A stretch of DNA of 12,764 nt from Candidatus Terrybacteria bacterium RIFCSPLOWO2_01_FULL_58_14 (GCA_001824745.1 MHSZ01000017.1:10381-23144); one strand, 5' to 3'. Positions 1-6,520 are shown, counted from the stretch's first letter. The notes: generated by a model not told the origin, from the sequence alone. Program-made: numbers and translations.

Positions 1-360
1 CCCCGCCTGGGGGCGCTCGTGGCGAAACATGCGACTGAAGTACCACAAGCGCACCGGCTGCGGCCAGTTCCGCATGCCGTGCTGAAGATAAGCCCGAACG
101 ATGGGCGCCGTCCCTTCCGGACGAAGCGCCAATCGATCCCCTCCGCGCGTGCGAAGCGTGTACATTTCCTTTTCCACAATGTCGGTCGAGAGACCGACGC
201 CGCGCGTAAACACCTCTTCGGCTTCAAGGGCCGGAGTTTCAATTCGCCCGAAGCCATACGCGTCCGCAAGCGTTGCTGCCGCGCGTTCGATCATTTCATA
301 CCACCGAAGATCCTCCGCAAGGAGATCGTGCATTCCCGTAGGGGTTTGGTATCTCGGCAT
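1..360 (-). CDS. hisS: Histidine--tRNA ligase, N-terminal part (cut by window edge)
   Basis: HisRS charges tRNA-His with histidine in the cytoplasm. Only the first 120 residues are present; the gene runs off the left edge. The start is the ATG at 358-360. Visible class II synthetase features are TPTGMHDLL near residue 6 (counterpart of TPRGTRD), STDIVEKEMYTLRTRGGDRLALRPEGTAP across residues 58-86, and motif 2, MFRHERPQAG, at residues 111-120 just before the cut. The start codon lies 9 bases after the lepB stop, so the two genes are almost certainly co-transcribed. There is no Shine-Dalgarno; a TAATCT that includes the lepB stop codon sits 6 bases before the ATG. The identification is secure; the catalytic HisA motif and anticodon-binding domain are outside the window. 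Confidence 0.96.
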   Translation of the reverse strand, partial: MPRYQTPTGMHDLLAEDLRWYEMIERAAATLADAYGFGRIETPALEAEEVFTRGVGLSTDIVEKEMYTLRTRGGDRLALRPEGTAPIVRAYLQHGMRNWPQPVRLWYFSRMFRHERPQAG

Positions 361-366
361 GATTCT

Positions 367-372
367 AGATTA
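367..372 (-). promoter_or_regulatory. Possible internal -10 element for hisS
   Basis: TAATCT overlaps the lepB TAA stop and ends 6 bases before the hisS ATG, the same spacing as the -10-like elements before topA and the LCP gene. I see no convincing -35 box 16-18 bases upstream, so it may be a coincidence of the stop codon sequence. If used, it would give a leaderless hisS mRNA in addition to the lepB-hisS transcript. Confidence 0.25.
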
Positions 373-909
373 TTGATAGGAGGGAGCGGCAAATACTGAT
401 AAGGAGTCCGGCGGCCATACGGTGACCAGCACGCGCCCGACGATGAGATCTTTAGAAAGCACCCCCCAGCGGCGAGAATCCGACGACGCTCCCCGGTTGT
501 CGCCCAACACCACATATTCGCGCGGTCCCGTACTGATCCGGAACGTGTCCGGCGTCGGGGCGGAGATGTACGGCTCTTGCAATAGTTCTCCCGTATCAGT
601 GTCCTCCACGATGACTCTCCCTTCATCGCTCTTCACGGTTTCTCCCGGAAGGCCGATGATACGCTTGATGAAAAACTGCGAGGGGTCGTAGGGATAACGG
701 AATACCACGACCTCGCCCCTTCGGGGATCGCGGAGACGATAGGAGAGCTCGTCAATCACGAGATAATCGCCGCTGTGAAACGAGGGTTCCATTGAAGCGC
801 CGCGCACAAAGAACGGCTGTGCCACATAGAGGCGCAGCGGCACCACGATGAGGAGCGCTATGAGCACCGTTCTCCCCGTTTCGAAGATGAATCGCAGAAA
901 TCGAGCCAT
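370..909 (-). CDS. lepB: Signal peptidase I
   Basis: LepB is the membrane serine protease that removes signal peptides from secreted preproteins at the outer face of the cytoplasmic membrane. The 179-residue protein has one N-terminal membrane segment (about residues 14-31), the catalytic serine in GASMEPSF (Ser39), the general-base lysine in FFIKRIIGLPGE (Lys82) and the late conserved box GDNRGASSDSRRWG (136-149). Its length matches compact Gram-positive-type signal peptidases and is far below the 324 residues of E. coli LepB. I chose the ATG at 909; a TTG two codons upstream (915) is possible but less likely. There is no Shine-Dalgarno. It is the first gene of a lepB-hisS pair and has a good sigma-70-like promoter just upstream. 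Confidence 0.96.
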   Translation of the reverse strand: MARFLRFIFETGRTVLIALLIVVPLRLYVAQPFFVRGASMEPSFHSGDYLVIDELSYRLRDPRRGEVVVFRYPYDPSQFFIKRIIGLPGETVKSDEGRVIVEDTDTGELLQEPYISAPTPDTFRISTGPREYVVLGDNRGASSDSRRWGVLSKDLIVGRVLVTVWPPDSLSVFAAPSYQ

Positions 910-929
910 TCGCAAGAAAAAGTGTTCAT

Positions 930-958
930 ATTATCGCATGCGGCCCGGAGAGCTGCAA
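930..958 (-). promoter_or_regulatory. Sigma-70-like promoter for lepB-hisS
   Basis: On the minus strand, TTGCAG (953-958) and GATAAT (930-935) are separated by exactly 17 bases. The -10 box matches consensus at 5 of 6 positions, the -35 at 3 of 6. The expected transcription start is near 923, giving a leader of about 14 bases before the lepB ATG. Its position between the upstream gene's terminator and lepB supports it. Confidence 0.6.
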
Positions 959-1014
959 GAAGGCGCGAATCGCGCCGCGATCCCGGAGATTCCTTGCTCG
1001 GAGGATAAAGAAAC

Positions 1015-1034
1015 GCCCCGCACTATGGCGGGGC
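1015..1034 (-). terminator. Rho-independent terminator after the unrecognised gene
   Basis: A perfect 7-bp GC stem, GCCCCGC (1015-1021) with GCGGGGC (1028-1034), encloses a 6-base loop. Read on the minus strand it is followed by GTTTCTTTAT, a T-rich tail. It lies about 30 bases past the stop of the minus-strand gene ending at 1066, and before the lepB promoter. The plus-strand side is also T-rich, but no plus-strand gene ends here. Confidence 0.65.
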
Positions 1035-1065
1035 TCGTGAGTTTTGGTTTGGAAGGATGCGTTCG

Positions 1066-1617
1066 TTACGGTTCGCGGTGGTAGAAAGCGCTGAATGCTT
1101 CCCGCCACGCCGACTGTATTCTCGCATCGCGAGGCCGCGCCTGCCGTACGACGGAGAGAAAGTTGCGGAGGTTATCGCGGCCGGGCTGCGAGCGCGGGAC
1201 GTTCTCTGTGGCAGAAAAGAACCGGAGTGCCTGCGCGAGGAGGGCGGAGTCGCTTTCCCATGCGAGCCAACGCGAGTTAATGATCTTTTCGGTGAGCGGA
1301 GCGAAAGCGGCAAAGGTAATGGCTTGTGCCTGTGCCGTCGCGGCAGGACGGATCCGGCGTTGATCGGCATAGTGAAGATAGAAGCGGACACACGCGTCCC
1401 GGTCGTCGCCGTGAAGCTTGAATCCCATGGCTCCCCACGAGAGCCGATCGCATCCTGATTGGATGAGCCCGAGGGCCTGCTCCACGCTCGTTTCTGAACG
1501 ATTCCAGCACGCGAGAAATGCGGGCCAAGGGCCATCCAGGTAACGGAACGTATCGGGGCTGCGGAAACGAGGACTTCCTATCGTGTCACCTCCGTGTGAA
1601 TCTAGCACTCGTGCCAT
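1066..1617 (-). CDS. Hypothetical protein, 183 residues, family not recognised
   Basis: I do not recognise this protein. From the ATG at 1617 it is soluble-looking, with no signal peptide or membrane segment, mostly helix-favouring, with six Trp (residues 31, 39, 61, 117, 120, 171) and three Cys (37, 56, 76). The central stretch QAITFAAFAPLTEKII (about 98-113) is its most hydrophobic part. Support for it being real: a well-spaced promoter just upstream, a terminator just downstream, and an open frame in a region where other frames give only shadows. The start is uncertain: the frame stays open upstream to 1725 through repeat-like DNA, which I consider non-coding. A GGAGGTGA at 1586-1593, 7 bases before an ATA codon, might mark a later start. 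It stands as a one-gene transcription unit. Confidence 0.6.
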   Translation of the reverse strand: MARVLDSHGGDTIGSPRFRSPDTFRYLDGPWPAFLACWNRSETSVEQALGLIQSGCDRLSWGAMGFKLHGDDRDACVRFYLHYADQRRIRPAATAQAQAITFAAFAPLTEKIINSRWLAWESDSALLAQALRFFSATENVPRSQPGRDNLRNFLSVVRQARPRDARIQSAWREAFSAFYHREP

Positions 1618-1636
1618 TGTGAAGGTCGCCTCGCCG

Positions 1637-1665
1637 TTTCTAGCACGCACGGTTTTCTTCCGCAA
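1637..1665 (-). promoter_or_regulatory. Promoter for the unrecognised gene at 1066-1617
   Basis: On the minus strand TTGCGG (1660-1665) and TAGAAA (1637-1642) are 17 bases apart, and the -10 is preceded by TGC, an extended -10 signature. The expected start of transcription is about 14-16 bases before the ATG at 1617, giving a very short leader. Confidence 0.5.
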
Positions 1666-1718
1666 GAGCGCCGCTTGAATTCCACGCTGAAGTGCGACGC
1701 GCCCTCGCGCCGCACCCC

Positions 1719-1807
1719 TCGACACGGCTCAGGGCGAGCATAGCTCACCTGCTTCTGAAAGCGTCACGATCCGCCCAATTGGCAAAACTCGTGGTGAGCG
1801 AAGTCGA
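1719..1807. repeat. REP-like inverted repeat, split by about 60 bases
   Basis: The left arm TCGACACGGCTCA (1719-1731) pairs with the right arm TGAGCGAAGTCGA (1795-1807), 10 of 13 positions matching as inverted repeats. Inside, GCTCACC (1743-1749) is the exact reverse complement of GGTGAGC (1793-1799), and GAGC-ATA-GCTC (1736-1746) forms a small hairpin. The arm motifs (TCGAC...GCTCA and TGAGC...GTCGA) resemble the two halves of REP-type palindromes that normally sit back to back. Here the halves are separated, as if interrupted or as if two copies face each other. Confidence 0.5.
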
Positions 1808-1825
1808 ACCATCACTTCCGTTGGA

Positions 1826-1915
1826 TTGCGGAGCGCGACCCCGAGGAATGGCGGGGGCCCCGACCGCTGTCGAGGTGGGCGCTGGGTCTGGGTTCCGAGG
1901 GGTTGCGCGGAGCAA
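1826..1915. repeat. Second imperfect inverted repeat, 23-base arms
   Basis: The left arm 1826-1848 (beginning TTGCGGAGCGCGACCCC) and right arm 1893-1915 (ending GTTGCGCGGAGCAA) match as inverted repeats at 17 of 23 positions, with 44 bases between them. The spacer is GC-rich and has its own short pair, CCCCGAC with GTCGAGG (near 1858-1874, 6 of 7 matching). Together with the neighbouring repeat at 1719-1807 it makes a structured block of about 200 bases, resembling a cluster of dispersed intergenic repeats. Confidence 0.45.
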
Positions 1916-1940
1916 GCACAGAGGCGCACGAAACCGCCCC

Positions 1941-1970
1941 TTGCTGCATTCCACTATCCTAGTGAATACT
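1941..1970 (+). promoter_or_regulatory. Promoter for the LCP gene (leaderless type), with palindrome in the spacer
   Basis: TTGCTG (1941-1946) and AATACT (1965-1970) are 18 bases apart, and the -10-like box ends 6 bases before the ATG at 1977, so transcription would begin at or next to the start codon. The spacer contains the palindrome CACTA-TCC-TAGTG (1952-1964), placed where a repressor could occlude RNA polymerase. The -10 matches consensus at 4 of 6 positions, so this is a moderate call. Confidence 0.45.
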
Positions 1971-1976
1971 GAGGGC

Positions 1977-2999
1977 ATGCGCGCGCGGATTTTCGTCTTT
2001 CTCGCACTCGTGGGATTCGCCGTTGTTGCCTTCGGCAACGCCACGAGCGCCCTTTCACTTCCGAGCTGGCTCAACCGCTCCTTCATCGTAGAACATGTCT
2101 CGGCCTTCCCCGCGCGAGTATACGAAGCGCTGACACCGAAACCGCGCCACCAGTCCGCTTTCCTGCTTTTGGGCAAGGCCGGGCCCGGCTGGACCGCAGG
2201 AGAACTCACCGATACGATCCTCCTCGCAAGCGTCAATACGGAGACAAACCGCGCGAGCATCATTTCCATCCCCCGGGATTTCCTTGTTCGCCTGCCTGGC
2301 CAGGGCCTGTCCGGGGGCCGGACGACGAAAATCAACACCCTCTGGCTCATCGGCACACAAGATGCGCGACGCAGAGGCATCGTCGATGTCGCGGAACAGA
2401 GCGCTCTTCTGCGTAGCGCGGTGGAGGAAATCACCGGCACGAGCATCTCCGAAGTTGTCGTGGTGAACGTCGCGGTATTCACCGACGCAATCGACGCACT
2501 TGGCGGCATCGCGCTCAATGTCACGGAACGTATCGACGACCCCGCGTTTCCCACTGCTGGAGGCGGGACGGAACATTTACGCATCGAACCCGGATTCCAG
2601 GTGCTCGATGGTGCTACGGCCGTGAAGTACGCGCGCACGCGGCATACGCCAGAAGGCGACTTTGGCCGCCTTCGGAGGCAACATCAGGTCCTCGAAGCGC
2701 TCGCGGCGAAAGCGCGAGGCCTCAAACTCACCGAGGATCTCTCCCAGCTCCTCGCGCTCTACGAACTCTTCGCTGGGCGAATCGAAACAACCGTGAGCAT
2801 CGATGAAATCCCCGGCATCGCTCTTACTTTTCGGGGCATTTCTCTCAGTAATGTTAAAACATTCGCGCTCGAAAGTATCGGCCGCGAACCGCTCCTCGTT
2901 TCAGGACCGGGATCTTCCCTTGTCCCTCGTGAAGGCATGTTCCGCTATGATGAAATCCGAGCGGCCGTCCGTGAGCTCATCCGAGAAAACGAGGAATAA
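1977..2999 (+). CDS. LytR-CpsA-Psr (LCP) family protein
   Basis: LCP proteins are membrane-anchored and act outside the cytoplasmic membrane. In characterised bacteria they transfer lipid-linked glycopolymers (teichoic acid, capsule, arabinogalactan) to peptidoglycan. The 340-residue product starts with a signal anchor (residues 4-26) and then shows the LCP core: TDTILLASVNTETNRASIISIPRD (78-101, with the conserved Asp79 and Arg100-Asp101), TKIN (117-120), DAIDALGGIALNV (170-182), and YARTRHTPEGDFGRLRRQ (218-235) with the arginine cluster that binds pyrophosphate. I chose ATG 1977 because the signal anchor begins there; the longer in-frame reading runs into repeats. It ends 13 bases before pth and is probably co-transcribed with it. 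Which glycopolymer it handles cannot be told from here. Confidence 0.93.
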   Translation: MRARIFVFLALVGFAVVAFGNATSALSLPSWLNRSFIVEHVSAFPARVYEALTPKPRHQSAFLLLGKAGPGWTAGELTDTILLASVNTETNRASIISIPRDFLVRLPGQGLSGGRTTKINTLWLIGTQDARRRGIVDVAEQSALLRSAVEEITGTSISEVVVVNVAVFTDAIDALGGIALNVTERIDDPAFPTAGGGTEHLRIEPGFQVLDGATAVKYARTRHTPEGDFGRLRRQHQVLEALAAKARGLKLTEDLSQLLALYELFAGRIETTVSIDEIPGIALTFRGISLSNVKTFALESIGREPLLVSGPGSSLVPREGMFRYDEIRAAVRELIRENEE

Positions 3000-3012
3000 A
3001 ACGCACCGCGCA

Positions 3013-3600
3013 ATGGCAACATCGCTTCTCATCATCGGCCTGGGGAATCCCGGGGAAGAATACGAAATGACGAGACACAACGCCGGTGCTATAAGCGTGC
3101 GGCGGCTCGCAACGCATCTGGGCGTCCCTTTTGAGACGAAGCCGAAACTCTTTGCCGAGATCACGGAAACGAAGGGGAAAGGAAGACGCCTCATCCTGGC
3201 ATGTCCGACCACGTATATGAACCAGTCGGGAAAATCCGCCGCAGCGCTTTCGCGATTCTTCAAGGTTCCGCCGCGCGCCATTGTGGTGGTCCACGACGAC
3301 ATGGACTTAGCACTCGGAACGATCAAGATTGTAGAAAACCGCGGTGCGGGAGGGCATAAAGGCGTGAAGTCCGTCTTCCGGGCGCTCGGTACACAAGATA
3401 TCGCGCGTGTCCGCATTGGCACGATGGGAGGAGGCCGCAACCAACGGCCCGGACGCCGAGCGCTCGACGACCTCGTCGTACGCAAGCTCACCGCGGAAGA
3501 ACGCCGTGCGCTCACCCGCGGCACTAGGAAAGCGGCGGAGGCGCTGGAAACAATCCTTATCGAAGGCCTCGCCACCGCAATGACGACATATAATCGATAG
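3013..3600 (+). CDS. pth: Peptidyl-tRNA hydrolase
   Basis: Pth cleaves the ester bond of peptidyl-tRNAs released from stalled ribosomes, recycling tRNA. The 195-residue protein has normal family length. Seen: GLGNPGEEYEMTRHNAG (residues 9-25) with Asn12 and catalytic His22 (E. coli Asn10 and His20), TTYMNQSGK (66-74) with Asn70, and VVVHDDMDL (91-99) with Asp95 (E. coli Asp93). The later motif, GGHNG in E. coli, reads GGHKG (113-117), so the counterpart of Asn114 is Lys116. The start is ATG 3013, since the open frame upstream lies inside the LCP gene. There is no Shine-Dalgarno. It follows the LCP gene by 13 bases and is followed by mfd in the same frame after 51 bases. Confidence 0.96.
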   Translation: MATSLLIIGLGNPGEEYEMTRHNAGAISVRRLATHLGVPFETKPKLFAEITETKGKGRRLILACPTTYMNQSGKSAAALSRFFKVPPRAIVVVHDDMDLALGTIKIVENRGAGGHKGVKSVFRALGTQDIARVRIGTMGGGRNQRPGRRALDDLVVRKLTAEERRALTRGTRKAAEALETILIEGLATAMTTYNR

Positions 3601-3651
3601 CCAATAACAAAACCCGCCACGCAAAACGCCCCCAACCATCTCAATTACATC

Positions 3652-5595
3652 GTGATCTTCGGGCTCCTCCCGGAATTTCTGGGGAAGCCCTCTTTATGGT
3701 ACGAGGAACAATCGCGTATCCTTACGACAACATCGCCCGGCAATCCGCTGCTACGCGAAAAAATCGCAATCCTGGAGCTCGGAAAACGGGCTCCCCTTCC
3801 GGAGCTCCTCCGTACACTCGATGAGCTCGGCTACGAAAAAGTGCTCACGGTGGGCAGGTTCGGCGAGTTCGCGCACCGGGGCGGCATCGTCGATATCTTC
3901 CCCATCAACGCCGAACACCCTCTCCGTATCGAGTTTTCAGGAAATCGCATCGAAGATATCCTTGAGCTCCCCCAGTCCTCAGACCTCGCCCGCACGGAAT
4001 GGGAAAAAATTACTCGGCGCTCTCTCGCAGCACCCCTTGAAAATCTCCGCGAAGGGGACTTCCTCGTCCATCTTGATCACGGCATCGGACGTTTCCGCGG
4101 GCAAGAAGAACTCGTGATCGACGCTGAACAAAGGCGCTATCTCGTGCTGGACTACGCGCAAGGCGACCGGCTCTTCGTTCCCGAAGAACTCGCCCCGCGC
4201 AAGCTCTCCCGCTACATCGGTTTCCGCCAACCCCCGATACACCGCCTCGGGGGAACTGCCTGGCTTATCACGAAACGGCGAGTACGGGAAAACGCACAGC
4301 GCTTCGCCCATGAGCTCTTGGAGCTCTACGCAAAACGAACCTTCGCGCATCGGCCTCCGTATCACGACGATTCGCTCCTTGAGGCATTCTCGTCCTCGTT
4401 CCCTTATGAAGAAACTCCGGACCAGCTCCGCGCATGGCGCGAGGTGCTCCACGACCTCAACCAAGAACGGCCGATGGACCGGCTCCTTGCCGGCGATGTG
4501 GGTTTCGGGAAAACAGAAGTGGCACTGCGCGCCGCAGTACTCGCCGCGACAAACGGCCGCCAGACAGCGCTCCTGACGCCGACCACCGTCCTCGCCGACC
4601 AGCACTTCCGAACGAGTAGACGTCGTCTCCAAGATATCGGCATCCGGGCAGCGCTTCTCACCCGGCTCCAGTCCAAAAGAGAACAGCGCGCAACGCTCAA
4701 GGCAGTAACGTCGGGAGGCGTGGATATCCTTATCGGCACACATCGCATACTTTCCTCCGACGTGCATTTCAAGCGCCTCGGTCTTCTCGTAATCGATGAG
4801 GAGCAGCGTTTCGGCGTGAAGCAGAAAGAAGCGTTCAAGAAACTGCGGGGAGAACTCGATGTCCTCGCGCTCTCCGCCACTCCTATCCCGCGGACTATCG
4901 CCCAATCGCTTGCGCACATCAGGCCGATGTCACGGCTCCAAATCGCTCCTGCGGGAAGAACGGAGATCGCTACCGTTTTCGGGCGATGGGACAACGCTTT
5001 GGTCCGCGCAGCACTTTTGCAAGAACACCAAAGAGGAGGACAATCCTACGTGCTCCATAATCGCGTCGCGACCATCGCCGCCTTCGTTCGCGAACTCCGC
5101 GTACTCGCTTCGCATCTTCGCTTCGGTGTCGTGCACGGGAGATTATCCGAAAGGGAGCTCATCGAAACGATGCAGCGACTGCGAGAAGGAAAAATCGACG
5201 TCCTCGTCGCAACGACGATCATCGAAAATGGCCTGGATCTGGCAAACGTCAATACTCTCGTCGTGGAGGACGCGGGGAAACTGGGCCTCGCCCAGTCCTA
5301 TCAACTGCGAGGCCGCATCGGCAGAAGCGCCAATCAGGCCTACGCGTACTTTTTATGGCGCGGGCGAACACCGAAGGGAAAAGCGGCGCTCCGCCTCCAG
5401 GCCCTTAAAGAAGCCGCCACGCTCGGATCCGGCTGGGGGCTCGCCGTACGGGATCTCGAAATTCGCGGAGCTGGAAATCTCTTAGGACGAGAACAGTCCG
5501 GCGTGATGAACCGCGTGGGATTCAACCTCTACACCCAGCTCCTCGCCGAAGCGGTCGAAACGATTCGCCGGCAGCCATCGCAGACCCCTGCGTGA
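3652..5595 (+). CDS. mfd: Minimal Mfd-like transcription-repair coupling translocase
   Basis: Mfd binds RNA polymerase stalled at DNA lesions, pushes it off with an ATP-driven dsDNA translocase and normally recruits UvrA. This protein has 647 residues against about 1150 in E. coli. In order: a fragment of the UvrB-like D1b (GEFAHRGGIVDIFPI, 71-85), the RNA-polymerase-interacting CarD-like domain (FLVHLDHGIGRFRG, 137-150, to about 190), and the translocase with Walker A GDVGFGKTE (281-289), DEEQ (382-385), SATPIPRT (408-415), TTIIENGLD (521-529), QLRGRIGR (551-558). The TRG region follows (DLEIRGAGNLLG, 601-612). D1a, D2, D3 and C-terminal D7 are missing. The start is a GTG at 3652; no stop lies between it and the pth stop, and no Shine-Dalgarno is visible. 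RecG is excluded by the RID and TRG sequences. Confidence 0.88.
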   Translation: MIFGLLPEFLGKPSLWYEEQSRILTTTSPGNPLLREKIAILELGKRAPLPELLRTLDELGYEKVLTVGRFGEFAHRGGIVDIFPINAEHPLRIEFSGNRIEDILELPQSSDLARTEWEKITRRSLAAPLENLREGDFLVHLDHGIGRFRGQEELVIDAEQRRYLVLDYAQGDRLFVPEELAPRKLSRYIGFRQPPIHRLGGTAWLITKRRVRENAQRFAHELLELYAKRTFAHRPPYHDDSLLEAFSSSFPYEETPDQLRAWREVLHDLNQERPMDRLLAGDVGFGKTEVALRAAVLAATNGRQTALLTPTTVLADQHFRTSRRRLQDIGIRAALLTRLQSKREQRATLKAVTSGGVDILIGTHRILSSDVHFKRLGLLVIDEEQRFGVKQKEAFKKLRGELDVLALSATPIPRTIAQSLAHIRPMSRLQIAPAGRTEIATVFGRWDNALVRAALLQEHQRGGQSYVLHNRVATIAAFVRELRVLASHLRFGVVHGRLSERELIETMQRLREGKIDVLVATTIIENGLDLANVNTLVVEDAGKLGLAQSYQLRGRIGRSANQAYAYFLWRGRTPKGKAALRLQALKEAATLGSGWGLAVRDLEIRGAGNLLGREQSGVMNRVGFNLYTQLLAEAVETIRRQPSQTPA

Positions 5596-5615
5596 AACGA
5601 CATGCGATGCCGGGG

Positions 5616-5644
5616 TTGGCCCTCCTGAAAACCCGTGCTATACG
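5616..5644 (+). promoter_or_regulatory. Promoter for dprA
   Basis: TTGGCC (5616-5621) and TATACG (5639-5644) are exactly 17 bases apart in the 58-base gap between mfd and dprA. The predicted transcription start is around 5651, leaving a leader of about 3 bases before the dprA ATG at 5654. I see no terminator for mfd in this gap, so dprA may also be reached by read-through. Confidence 0.5.
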
Positions 5645-5653
5645 TGCGAAACG

Positions 5654-6520
5654 ATGGCTGCTGATTCCATTCTCGAACTTCTGATCGCGGATTCGGCATA
5701 TCCGGAACCTCTCCGGGAAATCCACAATCCTCCGCAACGCTTGTTCCTCCGCGGGCGTCTCCCCGAGGGAATCTTTTTTGCAGTGGTGGGCTCGCGTACG
5801 CCATCGCCATACGGAAAACAGATCACGCCCAAGCTCGTTGAGCCCTTGGCTGTAGCAGGGCTCGTCATCGTCTCCGGACTTGCCTACGGCATCGACGCGC
5901 TCGCGCACGAAGCAGCACTTGCGCAAAGAGGATTCACTATCGCAGTCCTCGGCACCGGCGTAGATGACCAGGCGCTCTATCCTCGAACGCACCGTAAACT
6001 CGCTCAGCGCATCGTGGATGCCGGCGGCGCCATCGTCTCCGAGTACCCTCCGGGAACGCCGGGACAGCCGCAGCATTTTCCCGCGCGCAACCGCATCATC
6101 GCAGGACTCTCGCGAGGGGTTCTCGTGGTCGAAGCGCGCGCGAAATCCGGGGCCCTCATCACCGCAAATCTCGCGCTTCGCGAGAACCGCGATGTCTTCG
6201 CCGTACCGGGCCCAATCACCGCTATAACCTCGGCCGGCACAAACCAACTCATCCAGCAAGGCGCGAAACTCACCATGCAGGCGGAGGATGTCCTCGATGA
6301 ATATGGCCTCGTCCCCCAACAGGTTCCTCGTGCAGTGCCCTCAACGCTCTCACGGGAAGAGCAGAGCATACTCGCTCTCCTTGCCGAAAAGACGCTCCAT
6401 GTGGATATGCTCGCGGAAACGCTCCATTGCACTGCCGCCGAGACCGCGGTACGACTTACGGCACTTGAGCTCCATGGCCTCGTGCGCAACTTTGGCGGCG
6501 GCCGCTATGGAAAAGCGTGA
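5654..6520 (+). CDS. dprA: DNA-processing protein DprA
   Basis: DprA binds incoming single-stranded DNA during natural transformation and loads RecA on it. The 288-residue product contains the Rossmann-like DprA core: FAVVGSRTPSPYGK (42-55) with Arg48 in the GSR/GTR DNA-binding motif, VIVSGLAYGIDALAHEAAL (71-89), AVLGTGVDDQALYPRTHRKL (97-116), GGAIVSEYPPGTP (124-136), FPARNRIIAGLSRGVLVVEA (142-161) and the KSGALITANLAL block (165-176), then DVFAVPGP. The C-terminal 55 residues or so (from about 232) look like the winged-helix DML1-type domain. No N-terminal SAM domain is present, so it is shorter than the pneumococcal type. The start ATG at 5654 lies just after a promoter and has no Shine-Dalgarno. 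dprA directly before topA is a common bacterial order. Confidence 0.95.
   Translation: MAADSILELLIADSAYPEPLREIHNPPQRLFLRGRLPEGIFFAVVGSRTPSPYGKQITPKLVEPLAVAGLVIVSGLAYGIDALAHEAALAQRGFTIAVLGTGVDDQALYPRTHRKLAQRIVDAGGAIVSEYPPGTPGQPQHFPARNRIIAGLSRGVLVVEARAKSGALITANLALRENRDVFAVPGPITAITSAGTNQLIQQGAKLTMQAEDVLDEYGLVPQQVPRAVPSTLSREEQSILALLAEKTLHVDMLAETLHCTAAETAVRLTALELHGLVRNFGGGRYGKA

Larger units (their letters stand above)
1618..1976. other. Divergent intergenic region with two promoters and REP-like repeats
   Basis: These 359 bases separate the minus-strand unrecognised gene from the plus-strand LCP gene. They contain a promoter for each (1637-1665 and 1941-1970) and, between them, two imperfect inverted-repeat pairs (1719-1807 and 1826-1915). 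The plus frame is open from 1692 into the LCP gene, but the peptide it would encode is Arg/Ser/Ala-rich and precedes a clear signal-anchor start, so I read the region as non-coding. I see no transposase or RNA gene here. Confidence 0.65.

Noticed and set aside
1057..1458. A 133-codon plus-strand open frame opposite the unrecognised gene
   Set aside because: The minus-strand reading has a matching promoter and terminator; this one has neither and looks like a shadow, although the choice is less certain than elsewhere.
1971..1975. GAGGG before the LCP start as a Shine-Dalgarno
   Set aside because: It ends one base before the ATG, too close to position a ribosome.
1692..1976. N-terminal extension of the LCP protein (95 more residues in frame)
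   Set aside because: The extension lies in inverted repeats, and the signal anchor that LCP proteins have at their N-terminus begins at the ATG at 1977.
1745..2638. A 297-codon minus-strand open frame opposite the LCP gene
   Set aside because: Its composition (Ser/Arg/Pro/Thr-rich) is typical of an antisense shadow, and it crosses the LCP promoter and the repeat block.
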